A stretch of 50,510 bases of DNA from Paraphysomonas bandaiensis (Eukaryota; Chrysophyceae). The translations under genes were made by a program, and so were the position numbers. The notes under the pieces were generated by a model. It saw only the letters and a list, made by a program, of their open reading frames with translations, was not told the DNA's origin and did not search any database. Position 1 is the stretch's first letter. Every line of letters begins with the position of its first letter. The stretch spans positions 1 to 50,510 of the forward strand of contig CBFFRP010000339.1 in assembly GCA_965644295.1 (NCBI GenBank), written 5' to 3'. Below, in pieces: positions 1-9,653 of the stretch.

Positions 1-3000
1 ATGAAACTAACACTTCTTCTCCCGGCAGTATCTCTGTAGTTGCTACCACGAACAGTCGCTTTCCCCTCATCACTATCTTGGCATTGACTAGTGTATCATC
101 CAGAGGATCGTTCGCGAATCTTCCCCAACAGGATGTTGCCTCCTTCGCATCCACATATACCACCTCGCTCCCTCTCTTCTTAGCCGCGAACACATAATCC
201 GTATCCTCTGAGGCTCTCCTCTGTTTTGCTTCTTCCGCAGACCACCGCTCGCCATCATATTCACATATTATACCATCTTCTCTTATTTCTTTTGTTGCGA
301 ACAGGCCTCTGCCTGCTCCTCTCAACGTCGACGGCATGACAGTCACCCTATTATACCCGGTGGCTTTCTTGTCTCGCAGAGCCCATAAGTCTCTATCCAA
401 TTCAACTTCCTTCCAGTCATCCCTATGAGGCACCTCCCTCGCTGGTCTCATCTGCTGCTTTGGCTTTTCCCTCAGTGTCCTATCCGACCGTCCATATTTG
501 CTCACATGTCTCCTCCTCTCTTCCTCTGTCATCTGAACTCCTTCCTGCCACCCTCTCACTACGTTAGCTCTCCTGATCTCTCTATTCTCTTGGGCCTGTT
601 CCTTATACTGCTTCCTCACCTCCTCTGCCTCCCTTACTTCTGCCCTTCGTTTCTCGGCGCGTGCTATCCTCTTGGCTCTCTTCCTTTCCATGTCCTGTGC
701 CAGCAAGATGTCCTCTTCCGTCACTACCCCTTTGTCCCACTCCAGGTCGTCAGCCGTCAAATATTGTGGCTCTTCTCCCTTTCTCAATAGCCTCGATACC
801 GCATCTGCATCCATATGCTTTGTCCCTTGCTTATAATGGAGGTGGAAACTCATTCCCATCAGATCCAGCAGATATCTCATGAGCCTCCCATTATTAGACG
901 CGGTCTGACCCTTATACATATATACTAATGCATTATGGTCCGTGTACACATCCACTTCATTTGCACATCGTAAGTACAGATCCCAATACATCATACAGTC
1001 ATGCAATGCTTTACACTCAATCTCCGTCGGCGAATATTCCCTTTCCGTAGCATTCAAAATCTTGCTCCAATATGCTACTGGATGCCACTCCTCCTCATCA
1101 TCCTGCTGAAGTAATATAGCTCCTATCCCTCGACCCTTCCGGCATGCGTCTACCCTCACTTGAAATGGCTTGGTATTATCCACCAGACGCAAGCATGGGT
1201 GAGCCATCAGTTCCTCTTTTAGTCTATCAACGGCTTCCTCGTGTTCCTCATTCCATGCCTCCGCTACGTTTACTCCTTTCCTTGTTAGGTCATGCAATGG
1301 TGCCACAATACTCGCATAGTCCTTGATGAAATGTCGGTAATATAAGGTCAGCCCTATAAACGCTCTTACAGCTGATACATCCTTCTTCGGATATTCCAAT
1401 TCGTCTATGGCTTTGACCTTCTCTGGGTTGGGGTATTTCCCCTTTTCATCCACCATGAACCCCAAAAATGCCATGCTCGGGTAGTTCAGATGCACCTTCG
1501 TCACCTTGAACACCAAGTCCTTGCTCTCAAGTTGTTGGAACACCTTCCCTATGGATCCATAGTGCTCCCAGAACTCCCTCGAATGTACCATGACATCATC
1601 CTGATATACTAACGCCTCCTCCTGACTAATGCATTGGAATGTCTCCGCCACGATCCTTGCCCATTCGTTAGCACTGTTCCTTCCTCCTTGCACCATCCTT
1701 GTTGGCTGAAGGTACTCGTCATGTGTTCTATATGCAAACTTTGCTCTGCTCCCCTTCTCCAGGTCTACCACCCAAAACGCATCCTTGATATCCCCAACCG
1801 AGAAGTGCTTCGTTCCCTTTTTCACTTGGTCCAACAAATCATCAATCCTCGGCAATGGAAATACATCCGGTAACGTCTTTGCGTTCACTTCTCTGCAATC
1901 TATGGTTTGTCGGTAGAAGGTAGCCACCTCTTGCTCATTCCTCGGGTCCCACATAGCCTCCCTGGCATGCTCCCCCCATTTTTCCTTGAATTTTTCAATT
2001 CTATCCCTATATGGTATTAGTACCAACGCTGATGCCCACGCCCCTGGCTCCGCTGGTTCCACCTTTCGTTCTCTCTTCCCTATCCTCGCTTTTGCCTTCA
2101 TGAATGCTTTCTCTACATCATTGTACCTCCTCGGTCGACACAACACTGGTTTGTCATCCGTGGTTCTGATTCCTGTCTGATAATTTCTTAATTTTTTCGG
2201 GTTGTCGGGATCCGGATGCACCAGCACATTCGCCCACGCTACACATCGAGCCAGTAAAATCGCTCGCTGGGTTGGTTGTCCATCTTTCACGCATATTCTC
2301 CACTTCCCTTCTCGCCCTCTAACCCTATTCTTCCACTCCTGTCTCTTCTTCTCCGCTACTGGGTCCTCATCCTCACAACTTTCCTCCCCCAAATCTAGGA
2401 CCTGACTAGGTCTCCATGGTGTCTCCACTGGATGATATCCCGCTCCCCCTGGATCCCATATCTCCGTTGACCATAGTAAGGTCATAGCTATATCGTCCCT
2501 GGCAATATCCAGATAGTCTATGATTTCCCAGATTACGTCTGCGCGCCGCTCCTCCGGGTATTCCTCTCGGATTGCTACATAGTGCGCTTGATCGTCTGGA
2601 CTCATCCAGTGCCATAGAGCCGTCCACGGATGCTTGAATTCTGGCGGACATTCAGTGGATTGTGGAGTCGCTTCTACTACTCGCGTGGTGTGTGCCCGTA
2701 CCTCTTCCTGGTCCTCTTGCTCATCCAGATCCTCATTCGTATATCGCGGCATCTGATATACCGGCTGTATTTCGACGCTGATTGCCGACCGATGTAACTT
2801 AACGGGCTCGGATGACCAATTTTCCACCCACACCCCATGAGTTCCTGTGCAGGAAGTCACGTCCGGAATACGTACTACCTCTCTCCACTTTCCCGCTATG
2901 ATTCCTTTCGGCACATCCTGTCTGACTACCGTTACAATTGACGACGCGAGAGGGGAGATCTCCATCTTGTGAACTGGTACAAATTGGACTGAATTTGCCG

Positions 3001-5143
3001 GGATGGTGGCTCGCTGTAGACACGCTCTGTGTGCCCTCCGTACGCCATTGGCCCGACGAACCCCCTCCATAAACTGATATATCCTGGCCTCCTGAATAGG
3101 ACTTCTTTGTTTTCCAATCCATTCACATGACCCTGCGTATGATCGTCCACTCATCACCACATCAATACCTGACTCCGTGGTAACCACGAACGCTCGATGT
3201 TTCTTAAGCTCAATCGCATCCGATCCTCCCCACAGTGCTGAGATCGTCAGCCCTGGTACTAGATCAAACCTTCTCTCCCATATCCCTTTGACCGGCGGTC
3301 CGGTTTGCAACCGTCCATGCATTTCCCCATAATATTGTACGCCTTCCACCTCCATTCTCAAGGTGGTATATGAAGTGACCTCCTCTGGCTGACCATCACC
3401 CCCTGTAGCTCCCATAATACGATAACGTTGATGCTGTGGTAACACTGTGATTGGCAAGCCCATCTCCTTAGCCAACCCTTCATGCATAAACTTCCAATCA
3501 GATCCTGGATCCACATGTAATACCATAGGCATCCGATTTCCCTCGACTTGGGCAACCCCACACCACATGGTCAGAGAGTCTGGCTTCCCATTCATTCCTG
3601 CCTCTGTTACCGATGTATGAGCTAGGCTGACCCTAACTGGTTTGTCCTCCTGCCCCTGCCCTTTCTCTGTCCCGTCCTCCTCGTACCAGTCTTCATCCCA
3701 CTCCTCCTCCGCTTCAGACATCTCTACCCTAGCGTGGTTCATTCTGACAAATGCTTGCAAATTCTTCTCCTTCTGGCGCGACACTTCGGCATGGAAAGCT
3801 TTCTTCTCCTCCTCCGTGAATGTACTCCATGCTGACCGAGACTCCTCCATTTTCCTTACAATTTCTTGGTACGCCCGGATTTCAAACCGCGTGAATTTCT
3901 CTGGTTGATACCCCTTCCACTTGCCAGATGTATCCCTCAATCTGTAGAAACACTCTCCCCGCTTGGAATGCTCAAATCCACACCAGTTGCACAGCACCCA
4001 CCCATTCTTCCCTCGTGATGCCGTGTAGCCTCCTCCGCTCCCGGTGCCTGTCTCTCTCCTCCCTTCAGGCTTATCCGTCTCTGCCCCCTGATCTCTTTCT
4101 CCTCCTTCTTGGTAAGCTCCATGCGCCTTTACTGTCTTCTTGTGCGATCCGGTGACTCCTGGTATCTGTCCATTGGGATATGTATCCATCAGCTTCCCAA
4201 CCACTTTCTGCACACAATTCACAATATACTCCTCGCTCTTCATGTCCACCAGGCCTATCCTCCGATCCATCTCAATCTCTGCATCAACTCCTTGTCTCAC
4301 CAAATTCCCTAATGGCCGTCCTGCGGTCTTCATTCTAAACCGTCTATACAGTTGCTCCGCTATATTGTCGTCGCCCACCTGTATGATCTTGTGTCTTAAT
4401 TCTGCGAAGCTTTCGTCGAACTTCTCTAACGATGTTTCGTCCATCTGGAATTCTTCCACTTCTCTCTGCAGCACCTCCTTCCCTACTTGTATGCCGAAAA
4501 TGGACGTGAACCTAATCATAAACTTAAACACCTCCACTCCCCACGTCACCACATCGGTCTCCACCGCTGAACAGGTCGACTTGAAACCACTCTCTCCATG
4601 CTGTACTCTCGTAGCATATTTCCTTCCCAACTCCCCTTTAAACGGAGCCCCCGTCATCAGGTGTAGACATAACTTCATTGGCGACCACTGAGCCATGTGG
4701 GCCGTAGATACTATTCCACTGAATATCATAATACAGTCTAACCTGGTGCTCCCTGTGGGAAAGTCTACTTGGGGATATCCAATGTGGGCAGCTGGCTTTC
4801 CCGACTGTACCCAGTGCGGTATGGGTAACTTCCTCAAGTGTTCTCTCATTTCCGGCAATACTTTGGCCATCTCCACCTGCTCCTCACACCTCTGCCGCAG
4901 CTCCGCGGTGATCTTCTCCACCACCCCTGGCGTCCTCATGCACCATTGACAGAACTCCCCATAGCTCTTAGACCTCGCCTTCTCCACCTGCTGACTAGGG
5001 TCGTCCTCTTCCTTGGCCTCTGCTTCCCTCCCCCTTCTCATGCTAGTGCGAGCCTCTTCCTCTCTTCCTGTCATACTCTCCTTCTCTACGGTCAACCAAG
5101 TCTCCTCATCGCTGCTCACCTCGTCTGGATACTTTTCTCCCCA
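1..5143 (-). CDS. Gag-Pol-SET polyprotein of Ty3-like retroelement (partial at C-terminus)
   Basis: About 1,714 codons are open without a stop from just after the TGA at 5144 to the left edge. Domains in order: a capsid-like helical Gag region (about 4290-4800, with EFQMDETSLEKFDESFAELR); a CxxC-x3-H-x5-C zinc knuckle (CNWCGFEHSKRGEC, about 3945-3990); a retropepsin-like protease whose active-site motif reads HVDPGSDW (about 3490-3515) rather than DTGS or DSGS; reverse transcriptase (about 1350-1960) with FPLPRIDDLL, FSVGDIKDAF and the catalytic VYQDDV (1595-1606 encode YQDD); RNase H (about 790-1180) with VRVDACRKG, PVAYWSKIL, EIECKALHD and VYTDHNAL; a charged Lys/Arg/Glu linker; and a SET domain at the edge. 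All catalytic Asp of RT are present, so the enzyme could be active. No ATG lies close after the TGA; translation may depend on readthrough or on the first internal Met. Confidence 0.88.
2..349 (-). other. SET domain at the C-terminal side of the retroelement Pol
   Basis: In the same open frame as RT and RNase H the translation gives GAGRGLFATKEI (SET N-terminal GxG strand), IICEYDGERW (YxG motif), DYVFAAKK, VVYVDAKEATSCWGRFANDP (where SET proteins have IDA...GNxARFxNHSC), VNAKIV, and TEILPGEEVLVS (where SET proteins have I..GEEL.xxYG). Motif order and spacing match SET lysine methyltransferases. The NHSC-type box is the variant ND....NA. The last Tyr-Gly and any post-SET region lie beyond the edge. 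The substrate is not predictable; a role in chromatin targeting or silencing of neighbouring chromatin is inference. Confidence 0.82.
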
Positions 5144-6760
5144 TCAATCCATGTTCGGTCTTCCTTCCCCTCTCATCCACCTAACCTGATCTCTATAGCT
5201 TTTCAGAGGCGGTCCTATCTCCCTGAGCTCTCTCAATGCTACCTGAATGACCTCCTTCTGCTCCTCCAGATACATCAACCTCTCTGCCAACCTATTGCTG
5301 GTCGTGAGATAGTCCAGCAGCTCCGGTATCTTGTCCCTCTCCTGGCTCAGTAACTCGAAATCCATGTCTCGGCGCCCCCTGGTCCTTGCATGTTGGATGA
5401 TCCCCAGCCACGACACATAGAACTCTCTTTGTATATCTGGTACTCCCTCCTTCACTGCAGCCATCTTCAGCTCCTCCATCAATCTATCCAATACCCCCCT
5501 GTACGTGCCTTCCGTCATCCTCTCTCTCACATTCTGTATCTCTCTCCTCACCAGCCTCTCACTCTGCCATACATACTTGTCTTGATGTTCTGGTTCCACC
5601 GGCTTCACCAGATGTAGCAGCATATTCCTCTGAAGCATGTTCCGGGTCTCCTGTGATAGTCCCACGGGTTTCGAGGCTACCTGAATGTCCTCCTGCATCC
5701 ATCCTCCATCTCGTCTGCTCTCCTCCTCATCTGTTCTCCGTCTACCACTGGACCTACTTCCCATACTCCACTCATCCTGTGACAACATCTCCTCCCCTCG
5801 TCTTCTTCTCCCGCCCCCTACTCCCATCGCAGCCAACTCCTCCATCACTGGTGTACTTCGATACTCTTCCCCTATCTCCCTTCTGGCTGGTGTCTTTGGA
5901 TAGTCGTCCCCTCTTTCTCCTCTATGAGACTGCCAATGCTCTGCTCCTGTGGCCTCCCTCCTACTCGTCGGTGTCTGCCCCTCCTCCCTCATTATCTTCC
6001 CTTCTCTCCGACCTCCTCTATACCAGCATACCCAACACTGTGTAGCATACTTCGGCGCTGATCCTGCCTTCAGTACTGCCTGGCAGCTCCTACACTTACG
6101 ATCAAATATGAGAGTCTCTGTCCGTGGATTCCCTCTCATCTCTATCACAGGCTGATCTCTTGCTTTCTCTGTCGCATACTTCTGACGCACCCACACCCAT
6201 GATGGGATATCTGCAGGCCTGCTCTCCCTCTCTTCCTGCTCCAATTCCCCTAGCCGCATCTTCTCACTAAACAATTTCCTGGTGGTTTCCATACCCCACG
6301 CTCCGGTCTCTCTCGCTCGTACAGGCCTTCCTGTTAGTGGGTCTCCCTCGTCTGACTCTTGATAGTCTGGTGCCCCGCTCCAATCTCTGTACAGTCTCTC
6401 CATTGTGGCCCCCATCCCTGGCCTATCCTTGTTGCCATGTCTACTCCCGTCCCCACAGTTGTAGTCTGGTTCCTCGAATGGGGCCGTCCCTTGGCCGGTC
6501 CCGGTATCCCCCCATGCCTCGGAGAGTGATGTGTCCCGTGCACTGTCCACATCGTCCTCCCATTGCTCTGCCCTTCGCTCTTCCCCCCTTTGGGATCGTT
6601 GCCATGAAATTCCGCTGCCCCCTCGTCTTCGTGGCTGATCAAGTCCACTGGTTCGCGAGGGCAGCCCACGTTGTCCACCACATGAGACGATCGGAGATGT
6701 GAGGGTCCTTGGCAGAGGGCTTTGCCTTGTTGATGCATCAGTTGGGTACCTTGTGCTCAT
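5144..6760 (-). CDS. Retroelement ORF1, 538 aa, function unknown, zinc-finger-like
   Basis: This is the upstream ORF of the Ty3-like element. It starts at an ATG (6758-6760) and ends at a TGA (5144-5146). The protein is hydrophilic and rich in Arg, Glu and Gly, with a CxxC...CxxC cluster (RKCRSC ... QCWVCW, about 6015-6100 on the plus strand) suggesting a small zinc-binding fold. The last 150 residues look helical and charged. It has no recognisable capsid, protease or polymerase domain; those lie in the next frame segment. The TGA is in the same frame as the downstream Gag-Pol, so ORF1 may be an independent protein, the N-terminal part of a readthrough polyprotein, or the front of one polyprotein broken by a nonsense mutation. 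Confidence 0.7.
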   Translation of the reverse strand: MSTRYPTDASTRQSPLPRTLTSPIVSCGGQRGLPSRTSGLDQPRRRGGSGISWQRSQRGEERRAEQWEDDVDSARDTSLSEAWGDTGTGQGTAPFEEPDYNCGDGSRHGNKDRPGMGATMERLYRDWSGAPDYQESDEGDPLTGRPVRARETGAWGMETTRKLFSEKMRLGELEQEERESRPADIPSWVWVRQKYATEKARDQPVIEMRGNPRTETLIFDRKCRSCQAVLKAGSAPKYATQCWVCWYRGGRREGKIMREEGQTPTSRREATGAEHWQSHRGERGDDYPKTPARREIGEEYRSTPVMEELAAMGVGGGRRRRGEEMLSQDEWSMGSRSSGRRRTDEEESRRDGGWMQEDIQVASKPVGLSQETRNMLQRNMLLHLVKPVEPEHQDKYVWQSERLVRREIQNVRERMTEGTYRGVLDRLMEELKMAAVKEGVPDIQREFYVSWLGIIQHARTRGRRDMDFELLSQERDKIPELLDYLTTSNRLAERLMYLEEQKEVIQVALRELREIGPPLKSYRDQVRWMRGEGRPNMD

Positions 6761-7837
6761 ACCCGCGGATAACTTCTTACTACGTGCAATGACGTCTGAT
6801 CTTACAATGCGTCTGTTAGATGCTATTAAACAGACCCTTAAGCTCTGATAATCGTATAACTATCAATTATTAGAACTATCCTTACTTATGCTCTCATAAC
6901 CTTAAAAAGAGTGACTCACATAGCAATCTTGCACTTACAAGCTGGCTCTACACTTAAGCACCCATATCATACTTATCACCATCGTATCTCTACAGTTATC
7001 GTAATGCTGTCCCTGTAGTCGTACTCATCTACTACTCATCGTACCTATCTACTACTCATCGTACCTATCTACTACTCATCGTACCTATCTACTACTCATC
7101 GTACCTATCCACTTACATACGTACTCACGTACTCAAGTACATACGTACACATGTACTCAAGTACATACGTACACACCTACCTCCACCCAACAGCTACCCT
7201 ACCACCGTATACTCACTGTAGTCAGGATACACTCACCCCACGATATATGGGACTATATGCGAATTTGTCACATATGTATAGATATATGTATATTATTGCT
7301 ATTGTAATACATCAGATTACTTAATCTTAGAATGGTTGTTTATATGCTCTCCTCTAAACCACTAATACTTCGTATGGTATGGAGCAAGTATCTTGTACAG
7401 TCAGAATGTTTCAGCTGTGAAGCATCCAGCAAACTGCAAATCTTTTCAAGATGCGATTTGGTTTCCAAACCAGTCGTTTTCAGTGTGTAGTTTGGTGTGT
7501 GAGAGGTTGTAGCGTGTTGTTGTCACACTTGTGCATGATAATTCATAGTTATATTATTAAATTAAGTGATGCTGATAGACCCCCCCAGAGTACAAGGTTT
7601 CATCAATGTTTCTGAAGGCGACTGAAGGACATCTATGGAGATTGTGTTGAGAAAGAATGGTGTACAAAATCCTACTTGAGCATTGGAGAGAGCGATGGAG
7701 TCCTGCTCATGCTGTTATATCTTACTATATTACTGCTCTTTAGCTTTGTGATCGCCTGATCTATGTTGTATTGATTTTAATTCACCTTCTATGACCTCAT
7801 GCTTCTGTAATTCGTAGCTATATGCGAGTACAATTCA
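6761..7837. other. Non-coding, repeat-rich; probable retroelement 5' LTR/leader
   Basis: No ORF with recognisable homology. It holds the weak tRNA-like match at 6842-6850, a four-copy 20-bp tandem repeat (7031-7110), and alternating gtac/cata short repeats (7130-7175). The retroelement 5' LTR should be here, but with only one end of the element in view its limits cannot be set. Confidence 0.5.
7031..7110. repeat. 20-bp tandem repeat, four units
   Basis: Four head-to-tail copies of a 20-bp unit (actactcatcgtacctatct); the last copy differs in its final base. The array lies upstream of the Ty3-like ORF1 in element orientation. Confidence 0.95.
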
Positions 7838-8160
7838 TGACTAGGTTTAATACTATAATTGGCTAGGTTGAGTCATTTATTGCTTTGACTAGGTTATTAC
7901 ACCAATTTTGGAGTGACTAGGAAAGTCCACCAAATTGACTAGGTTGAATAATATATCCCAATACTTAAATCAGTAGGCAGTAGGCAGGACAAAATTAAAA
8001 ATCTAGTTATTTAATGACTAGGTTTAATACTATAATTGGCTAGGTTGAGTCATTTATTGCTTTGACTAGGTTATTACACCAATTTTGGAGTGACTAGGAA
8101 AGTCCACCAAATTGACTAGGTTGAATAATATATCCCAATACTTAAATCAGTAGGCAGGAC
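7838..8160. repeat. 146-bp direct repeat, two near-identical copies
   Basis: Copy 1 is 7838-7990 and copy 2 is 8015-8160, separated by 24 bp. Copy 1 has an extra 7-bp duplication (taggcag) at its end. Inside each copy the motif gactagg/ggctagg occurs about five times at irregular spacing, so there is an older internal repeat. No coding potential. Confidence 0.92.
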
Positions 8161-8517
8161 AAGAGCCTACTAAGTACTAAGCAAGTCTAAAATTTTATCG
8201 ATTCTACTAAATCTAATACGGCTCAACAGCCATTTTTGGTTAGTAGAAACCTCTGCAAAATTTAGTAGGAATATGGGAAAGTATGTTTCAAATGACACCG
8301 CCACAACTGGACTACGAAGAAAAAAACGAAAAGAATATATAAGGCCGAATATGATTACTTTACATTAGTAACCAGGGTAGATATTGAAAGCAGATAACTT
8401 TAGCAGATACACACAATGCACTTTTACAGCATTATCAACTCTACATGCTTGCATATATGATGAATTTATATATCTAGATACCTTCGAAAAAAGGGTGTAA
8501 TAAAAAAAGGATGTAAC

Positions 8518-9060
8518 TTATATTTGGACTGGCTCGAGGCTAGACACGTCGATTCCATTGGCTCTAGAATCAATAATTGATGCATCGAAAACTCGGTTCT
8601 CACGTGGGTGAGGATAACACATGCTCTCTTCACCACGGTCGTGCTGCTCACAAGGCTCTTTAAGACACCGCAAAACCTGTAGTCCAAGAGCATCTGGAGA
8701 TATGGGCTTCTGCAAAACAGAAAAGAACCCCAATGAGAGTGCCGTAGCAACAGTATCTTCACTACATTCAACAACAGATTCTGCAACATAGATTACAGGT
8801 ATATGAATTCCCATTTTACGTAGAACAGTTAAAAATTCCATCCCAGTTATATGTTTCACATTCTGACTGACCATAACCATATTAAAGTCCGTCATATCCA
8901 TTTGTTCCAATCCAGTTAAACAATCTCTAACAACAGTGAAATCAACTAATACATGACTATCAACATGAGATTGACAATCTCTCTCAAGATCTAAACCACG
9001 TTGTGGTGTGTCTTGTGTGGGCTCTATGAAGAGTATCTTAACAACCCTGTAACAGTGCAT
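8518..9060 (-). CDS. CheY-like receiver-domain protein lacking the phosphoacceptor Asp (pseudo-receiver)
   Basis: Single-exon 180-aa protein with an ATG start. Residues 6-135 follow the receiver fold: beta-1 VVKILFIE, beta-3 region DFNMVMVSQNVKHITGMEFL, beta-4 IPVIYVAES, and the end of beta-5 with the conserved Lys in LQKPIS. Aligned on the usual D-x-x-MPxxDG pattern, the phosphoacceptor Asp is replaced by Ser (VMVSQNV), and the acidic pair after beta-1 is reduced to one Glu. This predicts a receiver that is not phosphorylated in the normal way and works by protein contacts, as plant pseudo-response regulators do. The last 40 residues are a polar tail without a known domain. No histidine kinase is in the window. 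Fold assignment is fairly sure; the role is unknown. Confidence 0.7.
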   Translation of the reverse strand: MHCYRVVKILFIEPTQDTPQRGLDLERDCQSHVDSHVLVDFTVVRDCLTGLEQMDMTDFNMVMVSQNVKHITGMEFLTVLRKMGIHIPVIYVAESVVECSEDTVATALSLGFFSVLQKPISPDALGLQVLRCLKEPCEQHDRGEESMCYPHPRENRVFDASIIDSRANGIDVSSLEPVQI

Positions 9061-9229
9061 TGAAGATGGATACTTAGAAAACTATATCGTAAAAACATGA
9101 AATATGGTTAGACTGTATATGGAATGAAGGATCTTGATGATGTGAACTATATGCCTGATATGTCGGCATCATAATGTAGACCTTGGGCACAGATACCCCT
9201 ACCGTATGTACCGTATGAGAGTGGGTACT

Positions 9230-9640
9230 GTATGTATGTATGTATGTATGTATGTATGTATGTATGTATGTATGTATGTATGTATGTATGTATGTATGTA
9301 TGTATGTATGTATGTATGTATGTATGTATGTATGTATGTATGTATGTATGTATGTATGTATGTATGTATGTATGTATGTATGTATGTATGTATGTATGTA
9401 TGTATGTATGTATGCATGTATTTATTTATTTATGTATGTATGTATGTATGTATGTATGTATGTATGTATGTATGTATGTATGTATGTATGTATGTATGTA
9501 TGTATGTATGTATGTATGTATGTATGTATGTATGCATGTATGTCTAGATGTGTTTGGTATGTATGTATGTATGTATGTATGTATGTATGTATGTATATAT
9601 GTATGTATGCATGTATGTCTAGATGTGTTTGGTATGTATG
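9230..9640. repeat. (ATGT)n microsatellite, about 410 bp
   Basis: A nearly pure ATGT tract with one ATTT interruption (9419-9432) and, near its end, two copies of a block containing gtctagatgtgtttgg (9541 and 9617 areas). All plus-strand frames through it are open and read Met-Tyr-Val-Cys; the minus strand reads His-Thr-Tyr-Ile. These ORFs are compositional artefacts. Confidence 0.98.
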
Positions 9641-9653
9641 TTATATTGGAGGT

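Larger units (their letters stand above)
1..6760 (-). mobile_element. Ty3/Gypsy-type LTR retroelement, cut by the left window edge
   Basis: The minus strand carries ORF1 (5144-6760) and then a continuous Gag-PR-RT-RNase H-SET reading frame (5143 to 1). RT and RNase H type (YQDD box, FPLPRIDDLL, TDHNAL) place it in the Ty3/Gypsy group. Integrase is not seen; in Ty3 order it should lie after RNase H, so it is either beyond the left edge after the SET domain or absent. The 5' LTR should lie above 6760 but I could not define its ends. A 9-base match to the 3' end of initiator Met tRNA (gctctgata, 6842-6850) is a weak primer-binding-site candidate because the bases that should pair with CCA do not match. 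Confidence 0.88.

Noticed and set aside
425-6702. Many plus-strand ORFs of 60 to 180 codons across the left 6.7 kb
   Set aside because: They lie opposite the intact minus-strand retroelement frames and show only Pro/Ser/Leu-rich shadow composition; no domain is recognisable.
7031-7110. 20-bp repeat array considered as CRISPR
   Set aside because: Units are head-to-tail without spacers and the genome is eukaryotic.
8341-8465. Possible small RNA gene downstream of the receiver-like gene
   Set aside because: No box motifs, terminator or convincing fold could be supported by eye.
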